The notes under the pieces were generated by a model that saw nothing but the letters and a program-made list of their open reading frames with translations, was not told the origin of the DNA and ran no database searches. The translations under genes were made by a program, and so were the position numbers. From contig JAQIDF010000512.1 in assembly GCA_027858145.1 (NCBI GenBank), forward strand, positions 1 through 11,941: a stretch of DNA of 11,941 nucleotides, read 5' to 3'. Positions 5,049-11,941 of the stretch are shown here, one piece after another. The stretch is from Prolixibacteraceae bacterium (GTDB lineage Bacteria; Bacteroidota; Bacteroidia; Bacteroidales; Prolixibacteraceae). The stretch's first letter is position 1. Every line of letters starts with the position of its first letter.

Positions 5049-7829
5049 ATGGAAACAAAACAAGAAACCAAGAAACTCTTTCTGCTCGATGCTTATGCAT
5101 TGATTTACCGTTCATATTTTGCTTTTATCCGTAACCCCCGATTCAATTCCAAAGGATTAAATACATCGGCAATACTCGGGTTTACCAACACCCTCGAACA
5201 AGTTTTATCATCAGAAGAAATGTCGCACATCGCCGTTGTTTTTGACGTGCATGCAGATACATTCAGGCACAAAATGTATCCCGAATACAAAGCCAACCGC
5301 GAACAAATGCCCGAAGATATCCGGAATGCCATCCCGTATATCCGCGATATTATAAAAGCACACAATATTCCAATACTTGAGAAAGAAGGATACGAGGCCG
5401 ATGATGTTATTGGAACATTAGCTAAACAAGCAGCTCAAAATGGTTTTACAACCTACATGATGACCCCTGACAAAGATTATGCACAACTGGTTGACAACAA
5501 CACATACATGTACAAACCAGCAAAATCGGGAAATAAAGCCGAAGTTTGGGGCGTTGACGAAGTGAAAAAGAATTTCGAAATCGACACCCCCGAACAGATA
5601 ATCGATATTTTAGGTCTGATGGGTGACTCATCCGACAACATCCCGGGATGCCCCGGCATTGGTCCAAAAACAGCCATCAAGCTGATTAGTGAATACAAGA
5701 GCATCGAAGGCATTTACGAAAACATCGACCAGCTAAAAGGGAAACAAAAAGAGCGGCTAATCGAAAACAAAGAGCAGGTATATCTTTCCCGCAAATTGGT
5801 GGTTATTGACCGAGAAGCTCCGGTAGATGTTGATTTCGGTAAAATGAAAAAACAAGATCCCGATAAAGAAAAACTACTTTCAATATACGAGGCCCTTGAA
5901 TTCAGGACTCACGCGAAAAAAATTAACGGAAACGGGAAATCAATTTCAGAAGAAGCCACACAAGGCTCACTATTTGGTAATGCCGGTAATGAAAGTGTAG
6001 CTTCATCAAAAAACTATGAAAACATTGATACGGTTAAACACCAGTATCTTAAAGTTGAAAATGAATCGCAGCGTGCATCGTTGCGGGCCGAGCTTGCGGT
6101 TTCTTCGTCGTTTTGCTTCGACACCGAAACTACCGGACTAAATCCACACGAAGCCGATTTGGTTTGCATTTCGTTTGCTATAAAACCACATGAAGCTTAT
6201 TGTGTGATGTTGCCCGAAAACCGCAACGAAGCTCAAAAAATTGTTGAAGAATTCAGGCTGATTTTTGAAGACGAAAACATTGAAAAAACAGGCCAGAACA
6301 TCAAATACGACATGCTGATGATGGCCAATTACGGCATCGAGGTGCAGGGAAAATTATTCGATACCATGATTGCCCACTACCTTATTCAGCCCGAACTAAG
6401 GCACAACCTCGATTTCCTCACCGAATTATATCTCAATTACAAAAAAGTACCTACCGAAAACCTAATCGGGGCAAAAGGCAAAAACCAGCGCACCATGCGT
6501 TCGGTTGAAGATGACAAATTGGTTCAGTACGCTTGCGAAGATGCCGACTTAACCCTTCAGCTGAAATTTGAGCTTGAGAAAGAGCTTAAAAAGAATGAGC
6601 TGAACGGCCTGTTCAACGATATGGAAATGCCGTTGATACCTGTTTTGGTTTCCATGGAAACAAACGGTGTGAAAGTAAACACTGATGCCCTGAACGATTA
6701 TGCAGAAAAACTAAAGAAACAAATTGCCGTGCTCGAAAAAGAAATTCAAGAACTGGCCGGAACAGATTTTTTAATCTCATCACCGAAACAACTTGGCATT
6801 GTACTTTTTGAAAAACTTAAAATCGACAGCAACGCGAAAAAAACAAAAACAAAACAATATTCAACTAACGAGGAGGTGCTGGTAAGGCTTGCCAACAAAC
6901 ACCCAATTATTAACAAAGTACTGGAATACCGTGGGTTAAAGAAATTACTAAACACCTATGTTGAAGCTTTGCCTAAACTGATTAACGAGCGCACCGGTAA
7001 AATACACACATCGTTTAACCAGGCGGTTACAGCTACAGGACGCTTAAGTTCGGTAAATCCCAACCTGCAAAACATTCCCATCCGCGATGAAAACGGCCGC
7101 GAGATACGAAAAGCTTTTATTCCCTCAGAAGATAACATGGTGTACCTTTCGGCCGACTATTCACAAATTGAATTGCGCATAATGGCCGCGCTGAGCAAAG
7201 ACCCGGACCTTGTTGAGGCCTTTGCAAAAAATACCGATGTACACGCCCTCACTGCATCTAAAATATTCCATGTTCCGGCTGAAAATGTAACTCCTGAAAT
7301 GCGCAGAAAAGCCAAGACAGCAAATTTTGGCATCATTTATGGTATTTCAGCATTTGGATTGTCGCAAAGGCTCAATATTTCGCGCACCGAAGCAAAAGAA
7401 ATCATTGATGGATACTTCGAGGCTTTCCCTAAAGTTAAAGAATACATGGACGAATGCATTAAAAATGCAAGGAATAACGGTTATGTGAAAACAATGTATG
7501 GCCGTAAACGTTATTTAGCAGATATTAATTCAGCCAACTCGGTTGTGCGTGGGGTAGCCGAACGAAATGCCATTAATGCGCCGATACAAGGTACAGCTGC
7601 CGACATCATTAAAATTGCGATGATTCGAACACACGAGAAAATAAAAGAGCAATCGCTAAAATCGAAAATGATGTTACAGGTACACGATGAACTCAATTTC
7701 GAAGTATATAAAAATGAAATTGATGCTGTAAAAATAATTGTGAAGCAAGAAATGGAGCACGCCATAAACCTTGATGTACCTTTAACTGTTGAATTAGATA
7801 CAGGGAACAATTGGCTTGAAGCACATTAG
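5049..7829 (+). CDS. polA: DNA polymerase I with 5'-3' and 3'-5' exonuclease domains
   Basis: The protein is 926 residues, full length for Pol I; it fills gaps, removes RNA primers and works in repair. The 5'-3' exonuclease domain (about 8-290) has FLLDAYALIYR (11-21), YKANR (80-84), EADDVIG (116-122), TPDKDYAQL (139-147) and the helix-hairpin-helix GDSSDNIPGCPGIGPKTA (192-209). The 3'-5' proofreading domain (about 335-510) keeps all acidic residues: D358 and E360 (DTET), D421 (NIKYD) and Y494/D498 (YACED). The polymerase domain has motif A DYSQIELR (703-710), motif B RRKAKTANFGIIYG (752-765, with Phe at 760, the type that discriminates against dideoxynucleotides) and motif C QVHDE (877-881). 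A low-complexity linker lies at about 291-335. Active proofreading contrasts with Taq-like Pol I. It is probably translated with queD (3-nt gap). Confidence 0.98.
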   Translation: METKQETKKLFLLDAYALIYRSYFAFIRNPRFNSKGLNTSAILGFTNTLEQVLSSEEMSHIAVVFDVHADTFRHKMYPEYKANREQMPEDIRNAIPYIRDIIKAHNIPILEKEGYEADDVIGTLAKQAAQNGFTTYMMTPDKDYAQLVDNNTYMYKPAKSGNKAEVWGVDEVKKNFEIDTPEQIIDILGLMGDSSDNIPGCPGIGPKTAIKLISEYKSIEGIYENIDQLKGKQKERLIENKEQVYLSRKLVVIDREAPVDVDFGKMKKQDPDKEKLLSIYEALEFRTHAKKINGNGKSISEEATQGSLFGNAGNESVASSKNYENIDTVKHQYLKVENESQRASLRAELAVSSSFCFDTETTGLNPHEADLVCISFAIKPHEAYCVMLPENRNEAQKIVEEFRLIFEDENIEKTGQNIKYDMLMMANYGIEVQGKLFDTMIAHYLIQPELRHNLDFLTELYLNYKKVPTENLIGAKGKNQRTMRSVEDDKLVQYACEDADLTLQLKFELEKELKKNELNGLFNDMEMPLIPVLVSMETNGVKVNTDALNDYAEKLKKQIAVLEKEIQELAGTDFLISSPKQLGIVLFEKLKIDSNAKKTKTKQYSTNEEVLVRLANKHPIINKVLEYRGLKKLLNTYVEALPKLINERTGKIHTSFNQAVTATGRLSSVNPNLQNIPIRDENGREIRKAFIPSEDNMVYLSADYSQIELRIMAALSKDPDLVEAFAKNTDVHALTASKIFHVPAENVTPEMRRKAKTANFGIIYGISAFGLSQRLNISRTEAKEIIDGYFEAFPKVKEYMDECIKNARNNGYVKTMYGRKRYLADINSANSVVRGVAERNAINAPIQGTAADIIKIAMIRTHEKIKEQSLKSKMMLQVHDELNFEVYKNEIDAVKIIVKQEMEHAINLDVPLTVELDTGNNWLEAH

Positions 7830-7844
7830 ATTTTTTTCATTGAT

Positions 7845-8015
7845 ATGGGAGATACCATTTACACCGAAGACGAATACCGTAAAGCAATTGTCAGATTTCT
7901 CGAAATCTGTGATGCCGAACCGGGAACTCCTGAGCACGAAGAAGCTCTCAGGCTAACTCAGCTAATGGAAAAATACGAAAATATGAGTTGTTACGAACGA
8001 CGACATATAAATTAA
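7845..8015 (+). CDS. Small protein resembling the N-terminal segment of HigA-type antitoxins
   Basis: This short ORF, from ATG to TAA, encodes 56 residues and starts 15 nt after the polA stop. Its sequence TEDEYRKAI (7-15) followed by DAEPGTPEHEEALRL (23-37) and LMEKYE (40-45) matches what I know of the N-terminus of HigA antitoxins (pattern T-E-x-E-Y-x-x-A ... D-A-x-P-G-T-P-E-x-[DE]-E ... L-x-E-x-Y-E). In HigA this piece precedes an XRE helix-turn-helix. Here the frame stops (C49-Y50-ERRHIN) and no helix-turn-helix follows in any frame before the next promoter. No HigB/RelE-like toxin is nearby. It is either a decayed antitoxin or a stand-alone small protein; codon use looks normal and it could be co-transcribed with polA. 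Confidence 0.6.
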   Translation: MGDTIYTEDEYRKAIVRFLEICDAEPGTPEHEEALRLTQLMEKYENMSCYERRHIN

Positions 8016-8039
8016 ATCAGTAAGCCCAAAAATAGTTTG

Positions 8040-8047
8040 TATATTTG
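8040..8047 (+). promoter_or_regulatory. -7 promoter element for the DUF4271-hemD operon
   Basis: TATATTTG is an exact TAnnTTTG. It contains an in-frame TTG (8045) that could be mistaken for the start of the next gene; the ATG is at 8069, giving a leader of about 15 nt. No clear -33 TTTG lies at 19-21 nt upstream. Confidence 0.45.
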
Positions 8048-8068
8048 GCCATTAAATCATTCAGGTTA

Positions 8069-8809
8069 ATGGCCTTTTTTATTTTCTACAACATAACAAA
8101 AATAATTTTTGAAAACCCGGTTCAATACATACTGCAATTGAATAACGGAGGAGTGAACATTATACCAAACTCGCAATTTATCCCTGACTGGGTTGTGATT
8201 CTTTTAATTGTTATACTAATTCTCTTCGCTATTATACGCACAATATCGGGTAAATATTTGTGGTCATTATTTCAATCGGCCTTCAACAACCAAACTGCAT
8301 CGCGAATGTACCGCGAGCGTATTTCCTCGAGAAATTTAACCATTGTTCTACTCGATATTCTTTATTATTCTGTTCTGGCAATATATTTATATCACCTTTT
8401 CACAACATTTGAAAAAAACATCATTCCGCCCGGGATATCCCTTTACTTCATATCATTTACATTAATTATAGTTTATGTTAATGCAAAAAAAATATTATAC
8501 AACCTTTCAGGCTATCTTTTCAGGTGTAATGAAGAAATATCTGAGTATCTTTTTTACAAAACTTCAGGGAATCACATAACCGGTCTATTTTTGCTAATTC
8601 CAGCGTTTTCACTGTTTTTTTCCTCAGGCTTATTGTTCAATATACTACTAATAGCCGGCCTAATAACAATCATTATTCCCAGTGTTACCAACACTTTCAG
8701 GGGGGTATTAATTGTATTTAAAAAAGATTTTTCTATTTATTATTTGATTTTATACCTTTGTACCCTCGAAATTTTGCCCTTATTTATCGTGTGGAAGATT
8801 TTGTGGTAA
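8069..8809 (+). CDS. DUF4271 family integral membrane protein
   Basis: The protein is 246 residues with about six membrane segments: roughly 40-58 (WVVILLIVILILFAII), 91-111, 122-139, 171-187, 189-207 and 222-245. It is placed in the inner membrane. I recognise it as DUF4271 from its Bacteroidota-typical layout, PDWVV opening of the first membrane helix, the Arg-rich loop SRMYRERISSR (78-88) and the closing LEILPLFIVWK (233-243), and from its position directly before hemD, which is a common arrangement in this phylum. The function is unknown. The gene is A+T-rich, as expected for a membrane protein. I prefer the ATG at 8069 over the TTG at 8045, since the latter is inside the promoter box. 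The gap to hemD is 36 nt, so one transcript is likely. Confidence 0.8.
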   Translation: MAFFIFYNITKIIFENPVQYILQLNNGGVNIIPNSQFIPDWVVILLIVILILFAIIRTISGKYLWSLFQSAFNNQTASRMYRERISSRNLTIVLLDILYYSVLAIYLYHLFTTFEKNIIPPGISLYFISFTLIIVYVNAKKILYNLSGYLFRCNEEISEYLFYKTSGNHITGLFLLIPAFSLFFSSGLLFNILLIAGLITIIIPSVTNTFRGVLIVFKKDFSIYYLILYLCTLEILPLFIVWKILW

Positions 8810-8845
8810 TTTAGAATTATGTAGAACCTTATAAATTATTAGGTT

Positions 8846-9592
8846 TTGAAAATCAAGAAAATATTAGTATCCCAGCCCAAACCAGTGTCATCGAAATCGC
8901 CTTACTTTGATTTCGCCGAAAGAAATAATGTAAAAGTTGATTTCAGGCAGTTTATTCATATTGAAGGCGTTTCAGCTAAAGAGTTTCGGCAAACTAGAAT
9001 AAATATACTCGACCATACGGCCGTTATATTTACCAGTCGTACTGCCATAAATCACTTTTTCAGAATTTGTGATGAAATGCGTATTACAGTTCCCGAAACT
9101 ATGAAATATTTTTGCACTTCAGAAGCCACCGCATTTTATCTGCAAAAATATATTGTATATCGTAAAAGGAAAATCTTTTATGGCGAAGGAAAATTTCCTC
9201 AACTTGTAGATATTATTAAAAAGCACCTTGACGAAAAGTATCTCGTTCCTTTATCACACATCCACAAGCCCGAGATTCCTGAATTGCTCGACAGTGTGAA
9301 AGCAAACTACACCAAAGCAATTTTGTACAATACTGTGAGTAGTGACCTTTCAGACCTGAAAGATGTAAATTATGATGTTTTAGTATTTTACAGCCCTTCG
9401 GGCATTAAATCTTTAATTTATAATTTTCCCGATTTTGAACAAAACGATACCCGTATTGCATCTTTCGGAACCTCAACAGCCAAAGCGGTGCAAGAAGCCG
9501 GGCTCAGGCTCGACATACAAGCACCAAACCCTAAAGCCCCATCAATGACCATGGCGCTTGAGCAATACCTTAAAGAAAACGGAAAAAAATAA
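8846..9592 (+). CDS. hemD: Uroporphyrinogen-III synthase
   Basis: The protein is 248 residues, the two-lobed HemD fold. It closes hydroxymethylbilane with inversion of ring D to give uroporphyrinogen III, the branch point to haem, sirohaem and cobalamin. HemD is weakly conserved. The calls rest on the N-terminal KIKKILVSQPKP and SPYFDFAE (18-25), on LDHTAVIFTSRTAINHFF (55-72), which matches Bacteroidota orthologues, and on the second-lobe segments DVLVFYSPSGIKSL (178-191) and ASFGTSTAKAVQEAGL (206-221). The start is TTG: the KIKKILVSQP beginning is the family N-terminus and the next in-frame ATG is about 78 codons in. Its stop abuts a strong terminator. No other haem gene is in the window. 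Confidence 0.9.
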   Translation: MKIKKILVSQPKPVSSKSPYFDFAERNNVKVDFRQFIHIEGVSAKEFRQTRINILDHTAVIFTSRTAINHFFRICDEMRITVPETMKYFCTSEATAFYLQKYIVYRKRKIFYGEGKFPQLVDIIKKHLDEKYLVPLSHIHKPEIPELLDSVKANYTKAILYNTVSSDLSDLKDVNYDVLVFYSPSGIKSLIYNFPDFEQNDTRIASFGTSTAKAVQEAGLRLDIQAPNPKAPSMTMALEQYLKENGKK

Positions 9593-9618
9593 AACCAGCG
9601 AAAAGCTGGTTTTTTTTT
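9591..9618 (+). terminator. Intrinsic terminator of the DUF4271-hemD operon
   Basis: AAAACCAGC (9591-9599) pairs with GCTGGTTTT (9605-9613) around GAAAA, followed by T to 9618. It begins inside the hemD stop codon. Confidence 0.92.
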
Positions 9619-9671
9619 GCATTCATATTTCTATTATCTTAGTGTGCAAAATTCACAATACCGCAAAGGCT

Positions 9672-9729
9672 TCGTCATTGCAAGAGGTCGCTCAAGAAAT
9701 ATTTTTTTGAGCATAATGCGGAGATGACA
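9672..9729. repeat. Imperfect palindromic element (REP-like, 'GTCATTGC' type)
   Basis: The outer arms are TCGTCATTGC (9672-9681) and a complementary-type GCGGAGATGACA (9718-9729). Inner arms are GCTCAA (9690-9695) and TTGAGC (9707-9712) around an AT-rich loop. The ends resemble the widespread extragenic repeat beginning TGTCATTGCGAG and ending in GCAATCTCCG (from memory). Only one copy is in the window, so repeat status is inferred. Confidence 0.5.
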
Positions 9730-9733
9730 GTAA

Positions 9734-9748
9734 GACCCTGAAAGGGTC
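9734..9748. repeat. Short hairpin GACCCT-GAA-AGGGTC
   Basis: A perfect 6-bp stem with a GAA loop sits 22 nt before the ribD start, just after the palindromic element. It is not followed by T, so it is not a terminator. It could affect ribD translation or mark the edge of the repeat. Confidence 0.45.
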
Positions 9749-9770
9749 AAATATCAATAATAAATCTTAA

Positions 9771-10814
9771 TTGGATACAGAAGAAAAATATATGCAACGT
9801 TGCATCTCACTTGCCCGGCAGGGAGAAGGAAGAGTTGCTCCTAACCCCATGGTGGGATGTACAATTGTTTATGATGATAAAATCATTGGTGAGGGTTTTC
9901 ATCAAAATTACGGTGAAGCTCATGCAGAAGTAAATGCCATTAATTCAGTTAAAGATAAACATCTACTTGATAAATCAACGTTGTTTGTAAACCTTGAACC
10001 TTGTGCCCATTTCGGCAAAACTCCTCCCTGTTCCGACCTTATTATTGAAAATAAGATACCACATGTTATAATTGGCACAACCGACCCATACGCCAAGGTT
10101 GCCGGAAAAGGCATTGAAAAAATGAAGAAGGCCGGAATCAATGTTAAAGTTGGAGTATGCATTGACCAATGCCTCGAACTAAACCGGCGGTTTTTTACTT
10201 ATCACGAGAAAAAAAGGCCATTCATTATTCTAAAGTGGGCTCAAACAGCCGATGGTTTTGTTGATGCTGACCGGCAAACCAACGAATTTGGCCAACCAAC
10301 CTGGATAACCAACGAAATGGCCCGCATTGCCGTTCACAAACAACGTGCAACCGAGGAAGCTATCTTCATTGGTACCAACACCGCGTTAAAAGACAACCCG
10401 TCGCTCACACTGCGCGACTGGCATGGCAAACAACCCCTGCGCATTGTGGCCGATTATTATCACCGTTTGCCCGGTAACCTTACAATTTTTGATCAATCAA
10501 ATCCATCGGCAATTGTAACACACAAAAAATATCCCGATAAAAGAAGAGTGGATTATATTATATCTGAAAATCCCGGAGACGTACTGAAAAACTTGCTAAA
10601 ATATACATACGACAATAGTATCCTTTCAATAATTGTTGAAGGTGGCTCAAAAATGCTGCAAAGCTTTATCAATCAAAACTTATGGGACGAAGCCCACGTT
10701 TATACCGGCCAGGTTTGTTTCCATTCCGGCATAAAAGCCCCCGTTTTCAATGCTTCACCAATACATTTCGACCGCTTTTACAATAGTGATTTAAAAGTAT
10801 ACCGTAACAAGTAA
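9771..10814 (+). CDS. ribD: Bifunctional riboflavin biosynthesis deaminase/reductase
   Basis: The protein is 347 residues. The N-terminal zinc deaminase (about 1-145) acts on 2,5-diamino-6-ribosylamino-pyrimidinone phosphate; the C-terminal domain (about 148-345) then reduces the ribosyl side chain with NADPH, giving the riboflavin precursor. Deaminase motifs are APNPMVG (23-29), HAEVNAI with zinc ligand H51 and catalytic E53, and PCAHFGKTPPC with ligands C78 and C87. The reductase shows KWAQTADGF (155-163), GTNTALKDNPSLTLR (201-215) and VEGGSKMLQSF (289-299). The start is TTG: MDTEEKYMQRC matches Bacteroidota RibD N-termini, while the ATG at codon 8 would lose them. I see no FMN riboswitch in the leader. 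It follows the hemD terminator, so it has its own, unidentified promoter. Confidence 0.95.
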   Translation: MDTEEKYMQRCISLARQGEGRVAPNPMVGCTIVYDDKIIGEGFHQNYGEAHAEVNAINSVKDKHLLDKSTLFVNLEPCAHFGKTPPCSDLIIENKIPHVIIGTTDPYAKVAGKGIEKMKKAGINVKVGVCIDQCLELNRRFFTYHEKKRPFIILKWAQTADGFVDADRQTNEFGQPTWITNEMARIAVHKQRATEEAIFIGTNTALKDNPSLTLRDWHGKQPLRIVADYYHRLPGNLTIFDQSNPSAIVTHKKYPDKRRVDYIISENPGDVLKNLLKYTYDNSILSIIVEGGSKMLQSFINQNLWDEAHVYTGQVCFHSGIKAPVFNASPIHFDRFYNSDLKVYRNK

Positions 10815-10832
10815 CCCTCATAAAGACCCATT

Positions 10833-10859
10833 GAACAAATCATTCAAAATGTTTTGTTC
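10833..10859. repeat. Hairpin downstream of ribD
   Basis: GAACAAA (10833-10839) and TTTGTTC (10853-10859) pair, then one T-T mismatch, then CATT/AATG around the triloop CAA. There is no following T-run, so it may be a weak or factor-dependent terminator or an mRNA 3'-end stabiliser. Beyond it, 10860-10932 holds only an AT-rich stretch. Confidence 0.5.
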
Positions 10860-10932
10860 CTGGTGGTATTCACTCACTGTTTACAATACAGCAATATTCT
10901 GCAAATTAATATTCACCCTCAGCGAGATTTTA

Positions 10933-10940
10933 TATATTTG
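10933..10940 (+). promoter_or_regulatory. -7 promoter element for ileS
   Basis: TATATTTG is an exact TAnnTTTG, 32 nt before the ileS ATG, giving a leader of about 26 nt. The leader is too short for a T-box. The -33 region (TTCA at 10912-10915) is a weak match. Confidence 0.5.
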
Positions 10941-10972
10941 TACACTTTTTAAAAATCAGGCTATTGTAAGTT

Positions 10973-11941
10973 ATGGCAAAGAAGTTTACAGAATATAAAT
11001 CATTCGATTTATCGCAAATAAATAAAGACATAAGGAAACGTTGGGAAGAAGATGACACGTTTCACAAAAGTATGAGTACCCGCGAAGGGAAACCTACATT
11101 CGTGTTTTACGAAGGCCCGCCGTCAGCAAACGGAATGCCGGGTATTCACCACGTGATGGCACGTGCCATTAAAGATATTTTTTGCCGCTACAAAACCATG
11201 CAGGGCTACCACGTTAAACGCAAAGCCGGGTGGGACACACACGGGTTACCTGTTGAGCTGGGTGTTGAAAAAATGCTTGGCATTACCAAAGAAGATATTG
11301 GTAAAAGCATATCGGTGGCCGAATATAATGCTGCCTGCCGAAAAGAAGTGATGAAATATACCAAAGAGTGGGAAGAACTTACCCGCCTGATGGGTTACTG
11401 GGTAAACATGGATGACCCCTACGTCACTTACGACAACCGTTACATTGAAACAGTATGGTGGCTGTTGAAGCAAATTTACAACAAGGGGCTCTTGTACAAA
11501 GGTTACACCATACAACCTTATTCCCCGGCAGCCGGCACCGGCCTCAGCTCGCACGAGCTGAACCAACCGGGTTGTTACCGCGATGTGAAAGACACTACTG
11601 CTACTGCTCAGTTTAAAGTAATTCGCAACGAAGCTTCTGAAAAACTTTTTGATGGGGTTGATACCGATTTATACTTACTGGCATGGACAACCACTCCCTG
11701 GACATTGCCATCGAATACAGCGCTGGCCGTAGGTTCTAAAATTACTTACGTGAAAGTGCGCACATTCAACCCGTACACCGGAATACCTATGACTGCTATT
11801 CTGGCAAAAGACCTGGTGGATAGCTACTTCAACCCGGAACATGCTGAAGTTAGCTTCGACGATTATAAACCCGGCGACAAAGCCGTACCTTATAAAATTA
11901 TAACAGAATATATAGGCACCGACCTTACCGGAATAAATTAC
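10973..11941 (+). CDS. ileS: Isoleucyl-tRNA synthetase, type 2, N-terminal part (runs off window)
   Basis: There are 323 codons without a stop, open at the window edge; complete enzymes are about 1000-1150 residues. It charges tRNA-Ile and edits misactivated valine. The Rossmann domain begins at about residue 40 with FVFYEGPPSANG (43-54). Where class I synthetases have HxGH it has GIHH (57-60), a swap of the first and third residues. GWDTHGLPVE (86-95) with Thr, rather than Cys as in E. coli-like GWDCHGLPIE, marks the eukaryote-like type 2. The CP1 editing domain starts at about residue 190 and shows the Thr-rich editing motif TTTPWTLPSNTALAV (239-253). The KMSKS loop and anticodon domain lie beyond the window. 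The ATG gives MAKKFTEY, as in Bacteroidota orthologues. Type 2 enzymes are naturally resistant to mupirocin. Confidence 0.96.
   Translation, partial: MAKKFTEYKSFDLSQINKDIRKRWEEDDTFHKSMSTREGKPTFVFYEGPPSANGMPGIHHVMARAIKDIFCRYKTMQGYHVKRKAGWDTHGLPVELGVEKMLGITKEDIGKSISVAEYNAACRKEVMKYTKEWEELTRLMGYWVNMDDPYVTYDNRYIETVWWLLKQIYNKGLLYKGYTIQPYSPAAGTGLSSHELNQPGCYRDVKDTTATAQFKVIRNEASEKLFDGVDTDLYLLAWTTTPWTLPSNTALAVGSKITYVKVRTFNPYTGIPMTAILAKDLVDSYFNPEHAEVSFDDYKPGDKAVPYKIITEYIGTDLTGINY

Noticed and set aside
8045..8068. Upstream TTG start for the DUF4271 gene
   Set aside because: The TTG lies within TATATTTG, which is probably the -7 element; transcription would begin after it.
7845..8068. HigBA toxin-antitoxin system after polA
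   Set aside because: Only the N-terminal part of HigA is present; there is no helix-turn-helix and no toxin ORF on either side.
9620..9770. FMN riboswitch upstream of ribD
   Set aside because: I could not find the conserved FMN-element blocks (such as GGGGCAGGGTG); the leader is instead taken up by two palindromes.
1..11941. CRISPR array, prophage, insertion sequence or novel multi-gene system
   Set aside because: No regularly spaced repeats, transposase, integrase or phage genes are visible; the genes form small, familiar housekeeping units.

Overview
The window is an ordinary-looking chromosomal stretch of a low-to-medium GC member of the Bacteroidota, most likely Bacteroidales or Marinilabiliales. 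Three things suggest this. The family content is typical of the phylum: a DUF4271 membrane protein next to hemD, a 'MPYRRLP' conserved protein, and a type-2 isoleucyl-tRNA synthetase. Shine-Dalgarno sequences are generally absent. Several starts are preceded by the Bacteroidota -7 promoter element TAnnTTTG (exact at 2405, 4176, 8040 and 10933, and at 2336 on the minus strand). The lineage call is inference from family recognition, not from a search.

Layout. 1-110: a complete tRNA-Asn(GTT) and its terminator. 129-419: a small GIY-YIG nuclease whose 3' end runs into a copy of a tRNA D-arm. 420-656: non-coding, with a 78-nt imperfect palindrome. 657-1388: a conserved protein of unknown function that overlaps, tail to tail, a CPBP-family intramembrane protease on the minus strand (1365-2312). 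2445-3008: frr (ribosome recycling factor), converging on a long-chain polyprenyl diphosphate synthase on the minus strand (3073-4047); the two share a terminator hairpin. 4202-4504: an ArsR-type repressor. 4593-7829: queD and polA, 3 nt apart. 7845-8015: a 56-residue ORF resembling only the N-terminal part of a HigA antitoxin. 8069-9592: a DUF4271 membrane protein followed by hemD, ended by a strong terminator. 9593-9770: a leader with two palindromic elements. 9771-10814: bifunctional ribD. 10973 to the window end: the 5' part of ileS.

Most genes are housekeeping: translation (tRNA-Asn, frr, ileS), replication and repair (polA), and cofactors or modified bases (queD, hemD, ribD, the menaquinone-chain prenyl synthase). 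I see no defence island, CRISPR array, complete toxin-antitoxin pair, prophage or intact insertion sequence, and no convincing new multi-gene system. The points most worth a second look are the swapped HIGH motif (GIHH) of IleRS, linked in related enzymes to very high mupirocin resistance; the GIY-YIG gene ending inside a tRNA D-arm copy; the orphan HigA N-terminal ORF after polA; and the C-terminal cysteine cluster of the ArsR protein. hemD and ribD appear to use TTG starts, whereas apparent TTG starts of the ArsR and DUF4271 genes lie inside promoter elements and are probably not used.
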